Of a DNA stretch of 64,000 nucleotides, positions 29,194 to 37,813 are shown piece after piece. Where the stretch lies: NCBI RefSeq assembly GCF_001189915.1, contig NZ_LFLS01000002.1, positions 186,001 to 250,000 on the forward strand, given 5' to 3'. Source of the stretch: Herbaspirillum autotrophicum (lineage in GTDB: Bacteria > Pseudomonadota > Gammaproteobacteria > Burkholderiales > Burkholderiaceae_D). Position 1 is the stretch's first letter. Each line of letters opens with the position of its first letter. A program made the translations under genes and the position numbers. The notes beneath the pieces are model-generated. The model was not told the origin of the DNA. It made no database searches and worked only from the letters and a program-made list of their open reading frames with translations.

Positions 29194-31788
29194 TCAGGCC
29201 GCCGTCGACGATTCCAGGAAATCCTGCGCAAAACGCTGCAACACGCCGCCGGCTTCGTAGATCGAGACTTCTTCCGCCGTATCGAGACGGCAGATCACCG
29301 GTACTTCGGTGCGTTCGCCATTCTTGCGATTGATGACCAGCGTCAGCGTGGTACGCGGCGTGCGCTCACCGACGACATCGTAAGTTTCAGTACCGTCGAG
29401 GCCCAGCGTGAGGCGGTTGACGCCCGGCTTGAACTCCAGCGGCAGCACGCCCATGCCGACCAGATTGGTGCGGTGGATACGTTCGAAACCTTCGGCCACG
29501 ATCACTTCCACGCCGGCCAGACGCACGCCCTTGGCGGCCCAGTCACGCGAAGAACCTTGACCATAGTCGGCGCCGGCAATCACGATCAGCGGTTGCTTGC
29601 GTTCCATGTAGGTTTCAATCGCTTCCCACATGCGCGTGACTTTGCCTTCCGGTTCGATACGGGTCAACGAGCCGGCTTTGACCTTGCCGTTTTCCAGCAC
29701 CATTTCGTTTTTCAATGTCGGATTGGCGAAGGTCGCGCGTTGTGCGGTCAGGTGATCGCCGCGATGGGTGGCGTAGGAATTGAAGTCTTCTTCCGGCAAG
29801 CCCATCTTCGCCAGATATTCACCGGCGGCGCTGTTGAGCATGATGGCGTTCGAGGGCGACAAGTGATCGGTGGTGATGTTGTCACCGAGGATCGCCAGCG
29901 GCCGCATGCCGCGCATGGTGCGCTCACCGGCCAGTGCGCCTTCCCAGTATGGCGGGCGACGGATGTAGGTGGTCTGCGGACGCCAGTCATACAGCGGGCT
30001 GACTTTTTCGCCATTATCGGCAACCACCGCGAACATCGGCTCATAGACCTTGCGGAACAGTTCCGGCTTGACGCTGGTGGCGACGATGGCATCGATTTCT
30101 TCATCCGATGGCCAGATATCCTTGAGGCTGACCGGCTTGCCGTCCTTGTCGATCCCGAGGATGTCCTTTTCGATATCAAAGCGGATGGTGCCGGCGATGG
30201 CATACGCTACCACCAGCGGCGGCGAGGCCAGAAATGCCTGTTTGGCGTAAGGATGGATGCGGCCATCAAAGTTGCGATTGCCGGACAACACGGCCGTCGC
30301 ATACAAATCGCGATCCACCACTTCTTTTTGAATCACCGGATCGAGCGCACCGCTCATGCCGTTACAGGTGGTGCAGGCAAACGCCACGACGCCGAAGCCG
30401 AGTTGTTCCAGTTCCGACATCAGCGACGCTTCTTCCAGGTACAGCGCGACCGTCTTCGAGCCGGGCGCCAGAGAGCTCTTCACCCATGGCTTGCGGGTCA
30501 GGCCGCGGGCATTGGCATTGCGCGCCAGCAAACCGGCGGCAATCATGTTGCGCGGATTATTGGTATTGGTGCAGCTGGTGATGGCGGCGATGATCACGGC
30601 GCCGTCCGGCATCAGGCCCGGTTCGTTTTCTACCTTGCCGCTGATGCCGCGAGCAGCCAGTTCCGAGGTCGGCACCCGGTTGTGCGGATTGGACGGGCCG
30701 GCGATATTGCGCACCACCGATGACAGGTCGAACTTGAGTACGCGTTCGTATTCGGCATGCTTGAGGCTGTCGGCCCACAGGCCGGTTTCCCTGGCATAGG
30801 TTTCCACCAGCTTGACCAGCGCGTCGTCGCGGCCGGTCAGCTTGAGGTATTTGATGGTTTGTTCATCGATGTAGAACATCGCTGCGGTGGAGCCGAATTC
30901 CGGCGCCATGTTGGAAATCGTGGCGCGGTCGCCGAGTGTCAGGTGCGAGGCACCTTCGCCATAGAATTCCAGATACGACGACACCACTTTTTGCGCACGC
31001 AAGAACTCGGTCAGCGCCAGTACGATATCGGTAGCAGTAATGCCCGGTTGCGGTTTGCCGCTCAGTTCGACGCCGATGATATCCGGCAGGCGCATCCACG
31101 AGGCGCGGCCGAGCATCACGCTTTCGGCTTCCAGACCACCGACGCCAATCGCGATCACGCCCAGCGCATCGACCATCGGCGTGTGGCTGTCGGTACCGAC
31201 CAGCGTGTCCGGATAAGCCACGCCATCCTTGACCTGAATCACCGGCGACATGCGTTCCAGATTGATCTGATGCAAGATACCGTTGCCCGGTGGAATCACG
31301 TCGACATTCTTGAACGCCTTCTTGGTCCAGTTGATGAAGTCGAAACGGTCTTCGTTGCGCCGGTCTTCGATCACGCGGTTCTTGTCGAACGCGTCCGGAT
31401 CAAAACCACCGCATTCGACTGCCAGCGAGTGGTCCACTACCAGTTGCGTCGGCACCACCGGATTGACCAGTGCCGGGTCACCGCCCTGCAACGCAATCGC
31501 ATCGCGCAGACCGGCCAGATCGACCAGTGCGGTTTGCCCGAGAATGTCGTGACATACGACGCGTGCCGGGAACCATGGGAAGTCCAGATCGCGCTTGCGT
31601 TCGATGAACTGTTTCAGGGACGCGGTCAGCGTTGCCGGGTCGCAGCGGCGCACCAGATTTTCCGCCAGTACGCGCGAGGTGTACGGCAGTTTGTCGTAAG
31701 CGCCGGGTGCGATTGCATCGACGGCGGCACGCGTATCGAAGAAATCCAGTGAGGTGCCGGGCAACGGTTTGCGGTGTGCTGTGTTCAT
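29194..31788 (-). CDS. acnD: Fe/S-dependent 2-methylisocitrate (2-methylcitrate) dehydratase AcnD
   Basis: An 864-residue aconitase-superfamily protein. Cluster-ligand cysteines lie in SCTNTNN (about residue 403) and CTTCNGMSG (about 472); other aconitase motifs are DHSLAVECGG, VGTDSHTPMVDALGV and AGADYGQGSSRDWAAKG. The partnership with PrpF marks it as AcnD rather than AcnA. With PrpF it replaces the iron-independent dehydratase PrpD. It is transcribed leftward from a sigma-54-type promoter at 31919-31934. No prpB or prpC accompanies it. Confidence 0.95.
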   Translation of the reverse strand: MNTAHRKPLPGTSLDFFDTRAAVDAIAPGAYDKLPYTSRVLAENLVRRCDPATLTASLKQFIERKRDLDFPWFPARVVCHDILGQTALVDLAGLRDAIALQGGDPALVNPVVPTQLVVDHSLAVECGGFDPDAFDKNRVIEDRRNEDRFDFINWTKKAFKNVDVIPPGNGILHQINLERMSPVIQVKDGVAYPDTLVGTDSHTPMVDALGVIAIGVGGLEAESVMLGRASWMRLPDIIGVELSGKPQPGITATDIVLALTEFLRAQKVVSSYLEFYGEGASHLTLGDRATISNMAPEFGSTAAMFYIDEQTIKYLKLTGRDDALVKLVETYARETGLWADSLKHAEYERVLKFDLSSVVRNIAGPSNPHNRVPTSELAARGISGKVENEPGLMPDGAVIIAAITSCTNTNNPRNMIAAGLLARNANARGLTRKPWVKSSLAPGSKTVALYLEEASLMSELEQLGFGVVAFACTTCNGMSGALDPVIQKEVVDRDLYATAVLSGNRNFDGRIHPYAKQAFLASPPLVVAYAIAGTIRFDIEKDILGIDKDGKPVSLKDIWPSDEEIDAIVATSVKPELFRKVYEPMFAVVADNGEKVSPLYDWRPQTTYIRRPPYWEGALAGERTMRGMRPLAILGDNITTDHLSPSNAIMLNSAAGEYLAKMGLPEEDFNSYATHRGDHLTAQRATFANPTLKNEMVLENGKVKAGSLTRIEPEGKVTRMWEAIETYMERKQPLIVIAGADYGQGSSRDWAAKGVRLAGVEVIVAEGFERIHRTNLVGMGVLPLEFKPGVNRLTLGLDGTETYDVVGERTPRTTLTLVINRKNGERTEVPVICRLDTAEEVSIYEAGGVLQRFAQDFLESSTAA

Positions 31789-31918
31789 GGCTCAGTCAGT
31801 AAAAATGTGATGACAGGGGTTGGGCTGTATAACGTGATAATGACGACCGGCATGCCCGCCTGGTGTTCTGGCCGATCGCTTGCTTTTCAACATTCCGCTG
31901 AAAGTTTGCCTGCAATAC

Positions 31919-31934
31919 AGCAATCAGCGTGCCA
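31919..31934 (-). promoter_or_regulatory. sigma-54 (-24/-12) promoter of acnD-prpF
   Basis: The minus strand reads TGGCACGCTGATTGCT, an excellent match to the consensus TGGCACG-N4-TTGCT with the invariant GG-N10-GC. It lies about 130 bases upstream of acnD in the 324-base acnD-prpR gap. That gap otherwise holds an A-rich, possibly bent stretch (31961-31995) and the PrpR-type repeats. Confidence 0.82.
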
Positions 31935-32053
31935 AGTATCGCGCGATCCGCAGGCAATTCGCCCGAAAATGAAAATAAACCAACAAAATCAATCCTCTGC
32001 GTCACAAAACAGCCCAAACAGGCAATCTGCAATCTGAAATCCGGGACTCAAAA

Positions 32054-32111
32054 CGTTTCAATCGGTGTTACATTTACAGCCATTGAAACGTCATGCTGAA
32101 CGCATTTGAAA
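32054..32111. promoter_or_regulatory. PrpR-type enhancer sites
   Basis: CGTTTCAAT (32054-32062) and ATTGAAACG (32082-32090) are perfect inverted repeats with a 19-base spacer. A third half-site ATTTGAAAC at 32103-32111 ends just before the prpR start codon. They lie about 120-170 bases upstream of the -24/-12 promoter, a normal enhancer distance, and the third site could give autorepression. Confidence 0.68.
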
Positions 32112-32112
32112 C

Positions 32113-33744
32113 ATGTCATCCCCTGCTCCTGTCCGGCGTGAAGCCACCGATCCGAATCATCCGCCGGTCATCTGGACCGTTTCCGTGTCGCGCCTGTCCG
32201 ATCTGTTCCGGGATATTTCGCTGGAGTACGACGGTCGCGCCGTGATCGAGCCGATTGATCTGGGCTTCGATGACGCCGCCCGCTACATCCGCGAGCGCCT
32301 GGAAACTGAACGTTGCGACGCCGTGATTGCCGCCGGTTCCAACGGTGCCTATCTGAAAACCCGGTTGTCGGTGCCGGTAGTGATCGCCAAGGCCAGCGGC
32401 TTCGATGTCTTGCAAGCGTTGTCGCGGGCGCGCCGGATTTCGCCGGATATCGGCATCATCACCTATCAGTCCACCATGCCGGCACTGACTGAATTCCAGA
32501 ACGCCTTCGGTTTCAATATCCAGCAACGCAACTACGCCACCGCAGAAGATGCGCGCGCGCAAATCAATGAACTCAAGGCCAGCGGCGTCAAAGCGATTGT
32601 CGGCGCCGGCCTGATTACCGATCTGGCCGAAGAAGCCGGCCTGACTGGGGTATTCATGTATTCCGCCGCCTCGATCCGGCAATCGTTTGAAGATGCACTG
32701 GAAATCGCGCGCCTGACCCGGCTCGAATCGAGCCGTACGCGCAGCACGCCGGTAGCCGACACCTTGCGCGCCAAGCACGGCCTCAACGAACTGCGTGGTG
32801 ATTCGGCACTGATGGAAACCCTGCGGCAATCGATCGTGTTGTATGCCCGCTCCCAGGCGACGGTCTTGATTCAGGGCGAAACCGGCACCGGCAAGGAAAT
32901 GGTGGCGCAAGCGATTCATCGCGAAAATCCGCGCGCCGACAGCAAACCGTTTGTCGCCGTCAATTGCGGTGCGATTGCCGAATCCTTGCTGGAATCGGAA
33001 TTGTTCGGCTACGAAGAAGGCGCGTTCACCGGTTCCCGTCGTGGCGGTCACGCCGGCTTGTTTGAAGCGGCCCATCGCGGCACCCTGTTTCTCGATGAAA
33101 TCGGCGAAATGCCACTGACCTTGCAAACGCGGCTGCTGCGGGTACTGGAAGAGCGTGAAGTGGTGCGCGTCGGTGGCACCCGGCCGATCGCCGTCGATGT
33201 CCGCATCATCAGCGCCACCCATTGCGATCTCGAACAACGCGTGCGTGAAGGCCGCTTCCGCGCCGATCTGTTTTATCGCCTGGCGGTATTGCGGCTGACG
33301 CTGGCGCCGCTGCGCGAACGTCCGGAAGATTTGATCGTGCTGGCCGAATGGTGTCTCAAGAAAGCGCTGGCGGCGCTCGGTGCACGTCCGCATCCGAATC
33401 TGCATGCTGAAATCGTCGCCTGCACGCCGCTACTGAGCGCCTATGCCTGGCCCGGCAATGTGCGCGAAGTGCGCAATCTGATGGAACGGCTGGCGCTGTT
33501 TCTGGCGGCAGAACCGCTGCAAGCGCTGTCGCCGGCATTCATCCTCAGCGTCACCCCGGAATTCAACCAGACTTCAATGCCGCCGCCGGTGATTGCGGCG
33601 GCCAGCGTCGCCACCAATGCCGCGCCGTCGGGAACCGAAGACATCGCGCAGGTATTGGCGCGCTTCGGCGGCAATCGTGAAGCCGCTGCCAGGTATCTGG
33701 GCATCAGCCGTACTACCTTGTGGCGCAAGATCAAGGGGCAATAA
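32113..33744 (+). CDS. prpR: sigma-54-dependent propionate catabolism activator PrpR
   Basis: A 543-residue enhancer-binding protein. The N-terminal PrpR sensor domain (about residues 15-190, senses 2-methylcitrate in enterobacteria) is followed by an AAA+ domain with Walker A GETGTGKE at about 255, the sigma-54-contact loop GAFTGS at about 304 and Walker [12 protein letters not shown]. The C-terminal Fis-type HTH reads [20 protein letters not shown]. It is divergent from acnD. Confidence 0.96.
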   Translation: MSSPAPVRREATDPNHPPVIWTVSVSRLSDLFRDISLEYDGRAVIEPIDLGFDDAARYIRERLETERCDAVIAAGSNGAYLKTRLSVPVVIAKASGFDVLQALSRARRISPDIGIITYQSTMPALTEFQNAFGFNIQQRNYATAEDARAQINELKASGVKAIVGAGLITDLAEEAGLTGVFMYSAASIRQSFEDALEIARLTRLESSRTRSTPVADTLRAKHGLNELRGDSALMETLRQSIVLYARSQATVLIQGETGTGKEMVAQAIHRENPRADSKPFVAVNCGAIAESLLESELFGYEEGAFTGSRRGGHAGLFEAAHRGTLFLDEIGEMPLTLQTRLLRVLEEREVVRVGGTRPIAVDVRIISATHCDLEQRVREGRFRADLFYRLAVLRLTLAPLRERPEDLIVLAEWCLKKALAALGARPHPNLHAEIVACTPLLSAYAWPGNVREVRNLMERLALFLAAEPLQALSPAFILSVTPEFNQTSMPPPVIAAASVATNAAPSGTEDIAQVLARFGGNREAAARYLGISRTTLWRKIKGQ

Positions 33745-33759
33745 GATCGCAGCGCTGCA

Positions 33760-34116
33760 CTATGCGGCGGCCACCGCTGTCCGGCGTCGCCTGGCATCGG
33801 CAATCACGTCCAGATTGGCCGTGCCCCAGTCGCACATTGCCGTAATGATGGCTTCCAGCGATACACCGAATTCCGTGACCTTGTATTCGACGCGCGGCGG
33901 CACTTCGGGATACACGATGCGCTCGATGATGCCGTCGCTTTCGAGTTCGCGCAGTTGTTCGGTCAGTACTTTCTGGGAAATATCGGCAATTGCACGGCGC
34001 AATTCTCCGGTTCTGTGCGGTTGTTCAAGCAGATAACACAGGATGGTGCACTTCCATTTGCCGCCGATCAGAAAAATCGTGGCGTCGATGGGAAATTTGA
34101 ATTCAGTCGCCTTCAT
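33760..34116 (-). CDS. HxlR-family transcription regulator
   Basis: A 118-residue winged-helix protein: GGKWKCTILCYLLEQPHRTGELRRAI is the family opening and the wing reads PPRVEYKVTEFG. It is divergent from a flavodoxin-like quinone reductase with an inverted repeat between. HxlR proteins such as YodB and QorR often sense quinones or aldehydes through a conserved Cys near the N-terminus; a Cys is present in KWKCTILC. Confidence 0.92.
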   Translation of the reverse strand: MKATEFKFPIDATIFLIGGKWKCTILCYLLEQPHRTGELRRAIADISQKVLTEQLRELESDGIIERIVYPEVPPRVEYKVTEFGVSLEAIITAMCDWGTANLDVIADARRRRTAVAAA

Positions 34117-34148
34117 GGGTGTGGTTTTCGTTGGACAGGAACAAAAAA

Positions 34149-34167
34149 GTACCTACTTTTCAGGTAC
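34149..34167. promoter_or_regulatory. HxlR-type operator
   Basis: GTACCT (34149-34154) and AGGTAC (34162-34167) are perfect 6-base inverted repeats around a 7-base spacer, between the divergent HxlR gene (start 34116) and the reductase gene (start 34217). Confidence 0.7.
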
Positions 34168-34216
34168 CGATGGCTTCGCTAGTATGCGCTTTTCCATTGA
34201 TTCCTGAACAGCAGCC

Positions 34217-34789
34217 ATGAAAAACGCCAAGACCCTGATCATCGTGACACACCCCGATATCGACAATTCCGTGATCAACAAACGCTGGGTAGAACAACTG
34301 CAACAATACCCGGATCAGATCACCATTCATCAGCTGCACGCCCGCTATCCGGATGGCAATATCGATGTCGCCGCGGAACAGCAACTGCTGCGCGATCACG
34401 ACCACATCGTGTTGCAGTTTCCGCTGTATTGGTTCAGCACCCCGCCGCTGTTGAAAAAATGGCTGGACGACGTACTGGCGCACGGCTTTGCGTATGGCAG
34501 CGGCGCCGGGGAACGGCAACTGGCGGGCAAACGGATCGGACTGGCCATCTCGGCCGGCATCAAGGCCGCCGACTACAGCGAAAATGGCCGCTATCAATTC
34601 ACCATCGACGAATTGATGCGACCACTGCAACTCACGATTACCTACATCAGCGCCGAACTGTTGCCGGTATTTGCCTGTTACGGCGCCGAGTCCGGGGTTT
34701 CTGAAGCAGAACTGCAAGCCAGCGCCGACGACTATCTGGCCTATATCCGGCACATTTCCAGCGGCGCCGGCCAACTGCTCACCAACTGA
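34217..34789 (+). CDS. NAD(P)H quinone reductase, flavodoxin-like (KefF/MdaB type)
   Basis: A 190-residue FMN/FAD reductase with a flavodoxin-like fold: TLIIVTHPDIDNSVINKRW, then the flavin loop LQFPLYWFSTPPLLKKWLDDVL. It belongs to the group that includes KefF and NQO1-like enzymes. A two-electron quinone reduction for electrophile detoxification is likely, under the divergent HxlR repressor. Confidence 0.9.
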   Translation: MKNAKTLIIVTHPDIDNSVINKRWVEQLQQYPDQITIHQLHARYPDGNIDVAAEQQLLRDHDHIVLQFPLYWFSTPPLLKKWLDDVLAHGFAYGSGAGERQLAGKRIGLAISAGIKAADYSENGRYQFTIDELMRPLQLTITYISAELLPVFACYGAESGVSEAELQASADDYLAYIRHISSGAGQLLTN

Positions 34790-34821
34790 AGCGGCACACC
34801 GCCATCACGGCGACTGCGCAA

Positions 34822-35415
34822 TCAGTCGCCGGCCTTCAACAAGCCGGTGGCCAGTTGCCGGAAGGCATCGACGGCCTTGACCAAGACGGTCGGCGGATCC
34901 TCGGCGGCGGCAATCCACAGCGAGGCATTCAGCGCTGCGCCGTTAAGCAGCCGCGCAGTGGCTTCGGCATCCACCGGCTTGACGACGCCATCCTCGATCA
35001 AGGCCTGGATGGCGCAGGTCGACCTGCCGAGGCATACATTCTGGCTCGGCCATTGCGACGGATCGCCGAGCACGGCCGGTCCGTCGCGCAGCATGATGCG
35101 CTGGATTTCAGGCTCCAGCGCCATTTCGATATAGGCGATGTTTTCCGCCATGAATCCGTGCCATGCACTCTCGGCGCCTTCTTGCGCAGCGCGGGCGCGG
35201 GCCCCCATTTCGGCATCGATCTGTTCCACTACCGCTTGCAGCAAGCCCTTCTTGTCGCCGAAGTTGTGATACAACGCACCTCGCGTCAATCCCGCCGCCG
35301 CCGTCAGATCATCCATCGATGCTGCCGCATATCCCTTGGCGGCGAAGGCTTCGCGCGCCGCCTGAATCAGCTTGGTCCGCGTCTCTTCCACCATTTGCGC
35401 ACGTCGTTTTGTCAC
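34822..35415 (-). CDS. TetR-family transcription regulator
   Basis: A 197-residue repressor. The N-terminal HTH reads RTKLIQAAREAFAAKGYAAASMDDLTAAAGLTRG followed by ALYHNFGDKKGLL. The ligand domain is unassigned. It is divergent from a RidA-family gene, with three copies of a palindromic motif in the gap. Confidence 0.92.
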   Translation of the reverse strand: MTKRRAQMVEETRTKLIQAAREAFAAKGYAAASMDDLTAAAGLTRGALYHNFGDKKGLLQAVVEQIDAEMGARARAAQEGAESAWHGFMAENIAYIEMALEPEIQRIMLRDGPAVLGDPSQWPSQNVCLGRSTCAIQALIEDGVVKPVDAEATARLLNGAALNASLWIAAAEDPPTVLVKAVDAFRQLATGLLKAGD

Positions 35416-35436
35416 TTCTTGTCCTTATCAAAGGAC

Positions 35437-35501
35437 ATACGCTATGTATATTAGTTTACATACGAAGCGTATATCGGAATATACTGGCATACGCGGCGTA
35501 T
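35437..35501. promoter_or_regulatory. three TetR-type operators
   Basis: The motif ATACG-N3-CGTAT occurs exactly at 35460-35472 and 35489-35501 (the latter extended to GCATACG-N3-CGTATGC, 35487-35503). A one-mismatch copy (ATACG-N3-TGTAT) lies at 35437-35449. All are just upstream of the TetR gene, in the gap shared with ridA. Confidence 0.75.
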
Positions 35502-35634
35502 GCAAAAGACCATTCCGGTCATTGAACGTCTCCGCGCCTGAAACACCGATACCGGTGCCACCTGCACCGCCTTTGGGGCGGCGTCCGCGTTGCAGCGGCA
35601 ATGCTGCTCTTCTATCTGTTAATTGGACTACACA

Positions 35635-36033
35635 ATGTCAACACGCAATGCCATCTTTCCAGCCGGCCGTCAGGCACTTTATGAAATCAACCGTTATTCG
35701 GCAGCAATCCGTTCCGGCGACCTGCTGTTCGTCTCGGGCCAGGTCGGGAGCCGGGAAGACGGGTCACCCGAACCAAACTTCGGCAAACAAGTGCAACTTG
35801 CCTTCGATAATCTGACCGCAGTACTGAAAGCCGCCGGTTGTACTTTCGATGACGTAGTCGATGTCACCACGTTTCATACCGATCCGGCCAACCAGTGGGA
35901 AACGCTCAACGCGATTCGGCTGCAAATGATCGGTGCCGCGCCCTATCCTAACTGGACTGCGGTCGGCGTCAACTGGCTGGCCGGTTTCGATTTCGAAATC
36001 AAGGTGATCGCCCGCATTCCCCAGGCCGCCTGA
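35635..36033 (+). CDS. RidA/YjgF-family protein
   Basis: A 132-residue Rid-superfamily protein, starting at ATG 35635. Typical segments are GDLLFVSGQVG, LTAVLKAAGCTFDDVVDVTTFH and EIKVIARIP. RidA proteins hydrolyse reactive enamine/imine intermediates; subfamily members in catabolic settings act on specific pathway intermediates. It is divergent from a TetR gene rather than inside a pathway operon, so its substrate is open. Confidence 0.9.
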   Translation: MSTRNAIFPAGRQALYEINRYSAAIRSGDLLFVSGQVGSREDGSPEPNFGKQVQLAFDNLTAVLKAAGCTFDDVVDVTTFHTDPANQWETLNAIRLQMIGAAPYPNWTAVGVNWLAGFDFEIKVIARIPQAA

Positions 36034-36096
36034 CCGGCAACCGGCAGCCAGCGCCGGTGACAATATGACAAGGGGAGCAAAGTAACATGCCAGCAG

Positions 36097-36558
36097 TCAC
36101 AGTGTCTCTTCCCGCACCGCCTGCTCCAGATTGACGCTGACCCGCAGCAGCAGCGCATGCAATTGCGCCTGTTCGGCCTCGCTCAATCCTGCCAGCGCCC
36201 GCTGGCATGCCGCATCCATGACCGCCTTGCCTTTCGGCATCTGGCGCGCCGCCTGTTTCGTCAGTGAAATCAGCTTGCTGCGCCCATCATCGGGATCGGC
36301 TACCCGTTCCACCAGACCATCGCGTTCCATGCGGTTCAGCAACTGCGCCATGCTCGGCTGCTCGACCTGCGCCACGCGCGCCAATCCGGCCTGCGATGAC
36401 GGTCCGTGGCGCTTGAGCATCACCAGCACTGGCAACTGACTGACGGCAAATCCCAACTCCTTGATGGGCTGGTCGACCACGCGGGTAAAGGTGCGGTTGA
36501 TGTGACCGATCAACCGGAGCGGATTTTTATCTATATCGGTATCGGTGGCGCTTGACAT
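36097..36558 (-). CDS. MarR-family transcription regulator
   Basis: A 153-residue repressor: GLARVAQVEQPSMAQLLNRMERDGLVERVADPDDGRSKLI contains the recognition helix and wing with the D-x-R-S-K signature. It is divergent from the Tet(X)-like monooxygenase; two perfect palindromes separate them. Confidence 0.93.
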   Translation of the reverse strand: MSSATDTDIDKNPLRLIGHINRTFTRVVDQPIKELGFAVSQLPVLVMLKRHGPSSQAGLARVAQVEQPSMAQLLNRMERDGLVERVADPDDGRSKLISLTKQAARQMPKGKAVMDAACQRALAGLSEAEQAQLHALLLRVSVNLEQAVREETL

Positions 36559-36561
36559 ATC

Positions 36562-36596
36562 AATAGGATCCTATTTATATTGAATAGGATCCTATT
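36562..36596. promoter_or_regulatory. tandem MarR-type operators
   Basis: AATAGGATCCTATT, a perfect 14-base palindrome, occurs at 36562-36575 and again at 36583-36596. The centres are 21 bases apart, two helical turns, so two dimers would bind on the same DNA face. The first begins 4 bases from the MarR start codon. Confidence 0.85.
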
Positions 36597-36616
36597 ATAA
36601 ATTGAAAGTGAATCAC

Positions 36617-37765
36617 ATGACACTACGTATAGCCATTATCGGCGCTGGCCCGGGCGGATTGACGCTGGCCCGCCTCCTGTATTGCCACGGCATCCGGGCC
36701 ACCGTATTCGAGCGCGATGCCGATCCGCTGTGGCGTCCGCAAGGCGGCACGCTTGATCTGCATGAGGATTCCGGCCTGCTGGCGCTGCGGCAAGCGGGTT
36801 TGATGGATGAATTCCTGAAAGTTGCGCGTTATGAAGATCAGGGCAGCAAAATGTTCGACATGGCCGGCAATCTGCTGCTGGAAGATGACGGCATGGCCGA
36901 AGGCAACCGTCCCGAAGTTGACCGCACCGCGCTGCGTGCCATGCTGCTGGCATCCTTGCCGTCTGACACGGTACGCTGGAATCATGCACTGCGCGAAGTG
37001 ACTGCCGCCCCCGACGGTAGCTGGCATCTGCATGTTGACGGCCGCGATACCGCCGCATTCGATCTGGTGGTCGGTGCCGATGGTGCGTGGTCGCGGGTAC
37101 GGCCATTGCTGTCGCCTTATGCGCCGCAGTACAGCGGGATATCGTTTCTGGAATTCGGAATTGATGACGCTGATCGCGCGCATCCGCTGCTGTCCAAGCT
37201 GGTGGGCTCGGGCAAGATGGGCGTCGAGGGTGATGGCAAGGGCATCATCGTGCAGCGCAACGGCAATGCGCATTTGCGCGGCTATGCGATCTTTCGGGTG
37301 CCGACCAGCTGGATGCAGCAACGCTTCGATTTTTCCGCACCGGCCTTACTGCGCGCCGCGCTGATACGCGAGTACGCCGGTTATGCCGACACCCTGCTCG
37401 ACCTGTTCCGCGCCAGCAATGACAATTTCACCGAACGTCAGATTCATGCCTTGCCCATCGGCCATTGCTGGCAACATCGTGCCGGCCTGACGCTGCTCGG
37501 CGATGCGGCGCACGTGATGTCGCCGTTCGGCGGCGATGGCGTCAACAACGCCATGCTGGATGCGCTCGAACTGGCCAACGCACTGACCGGCACTGCCCCA
37601 TGGCAGGAGGCGGTAGCACATTATGAACAGGCCATGTTCAGCCGCACCATTGCGTCGGCAACCGGTGCCGCCGAAGCGGCAGCGACCTTCCTGTCGCATG
37701 ATGGTCAGGCGCAAACGCTGGAAATGTATCGCCGCCATCAGGCTGCTGCATCTCAGGCGCAATGA
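36617..37765 (+). CDS. FAD-dependent monooxygenase related to Tet(X)
   Basis: A 382-residue flavin monooxygenase. The FAD motif is IIGAGPGGLTLARLL, then PQGGTLDLHEDSGLLALRQAG, VVGADGAWSRVR and LLGDAAHVMSPFGGDGVNNAM. The second segment closely resembles tetracycline-inactivating Tet(X) enzymes. Many chromosomal homologues do not act on tetracyclines, so I call the family and not resistance. The start ATG 36617 is preferred over GTG 36608 and TTG 36602; no strong ribosome site is visible. Confidence 0.88.
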   Translation: MTLRIAIIGAGPGGLTLARLLYCHGIRATVFERDADPLWRPQGGTLDLHEDSGLLALRQAGLMDEFLKVARYEDQGSKMFDMAGNLLLEDDGMAEGNRPEVDRTALRAMLLASLPSDTVRWNHALREVTAAPDGSWHLHVDGRDTAAFDLVVGADGAWSRVRPLLSPYAPQYSGISFLEFGIDDADRAHPLLSKLVGSGKMGVEGDGKGIIVQRNGNAHLRGYAIFRVPTSWMQQRFDFSAPALLRAALIREYAGYADTLLDLFRASNDNFTERQIHALPIGHCWQHRAGLTLLGDAAHVMSPFGGDGVNNAMLDALELANALTGTAPWQEAVAHYEQAMFSRTIASATGAAEAAATFLSHDGQAQTLEMYRRHQAAASQAQ

Positions 37766-37813
37766 GCATCACGCCGGCTGCCGGATCGCCGGCAACCGCC
37801 ACCGCCTGCGGGT

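Noticed and set aside
29473..30723. 416-codon plus-strand frame inside acnD
   Set aside because: Antisense to a complete aconitase-family gene.
35503..35634. Possible small gene or remnant between the TetR operators and ridA
   Set aside because: The frame through here runs out of phase into ridA, has no start with a ribosome site and shows no motif. I treat it as leader/promoter DNA.
36617..37765. Direct call of the monooxygenase as a tetracycline-resistance gene
   Set aside because: Many chromosomal flavin monooxygenases share these motifs without acting on tetracyclines; sequence alone does not support resistance.
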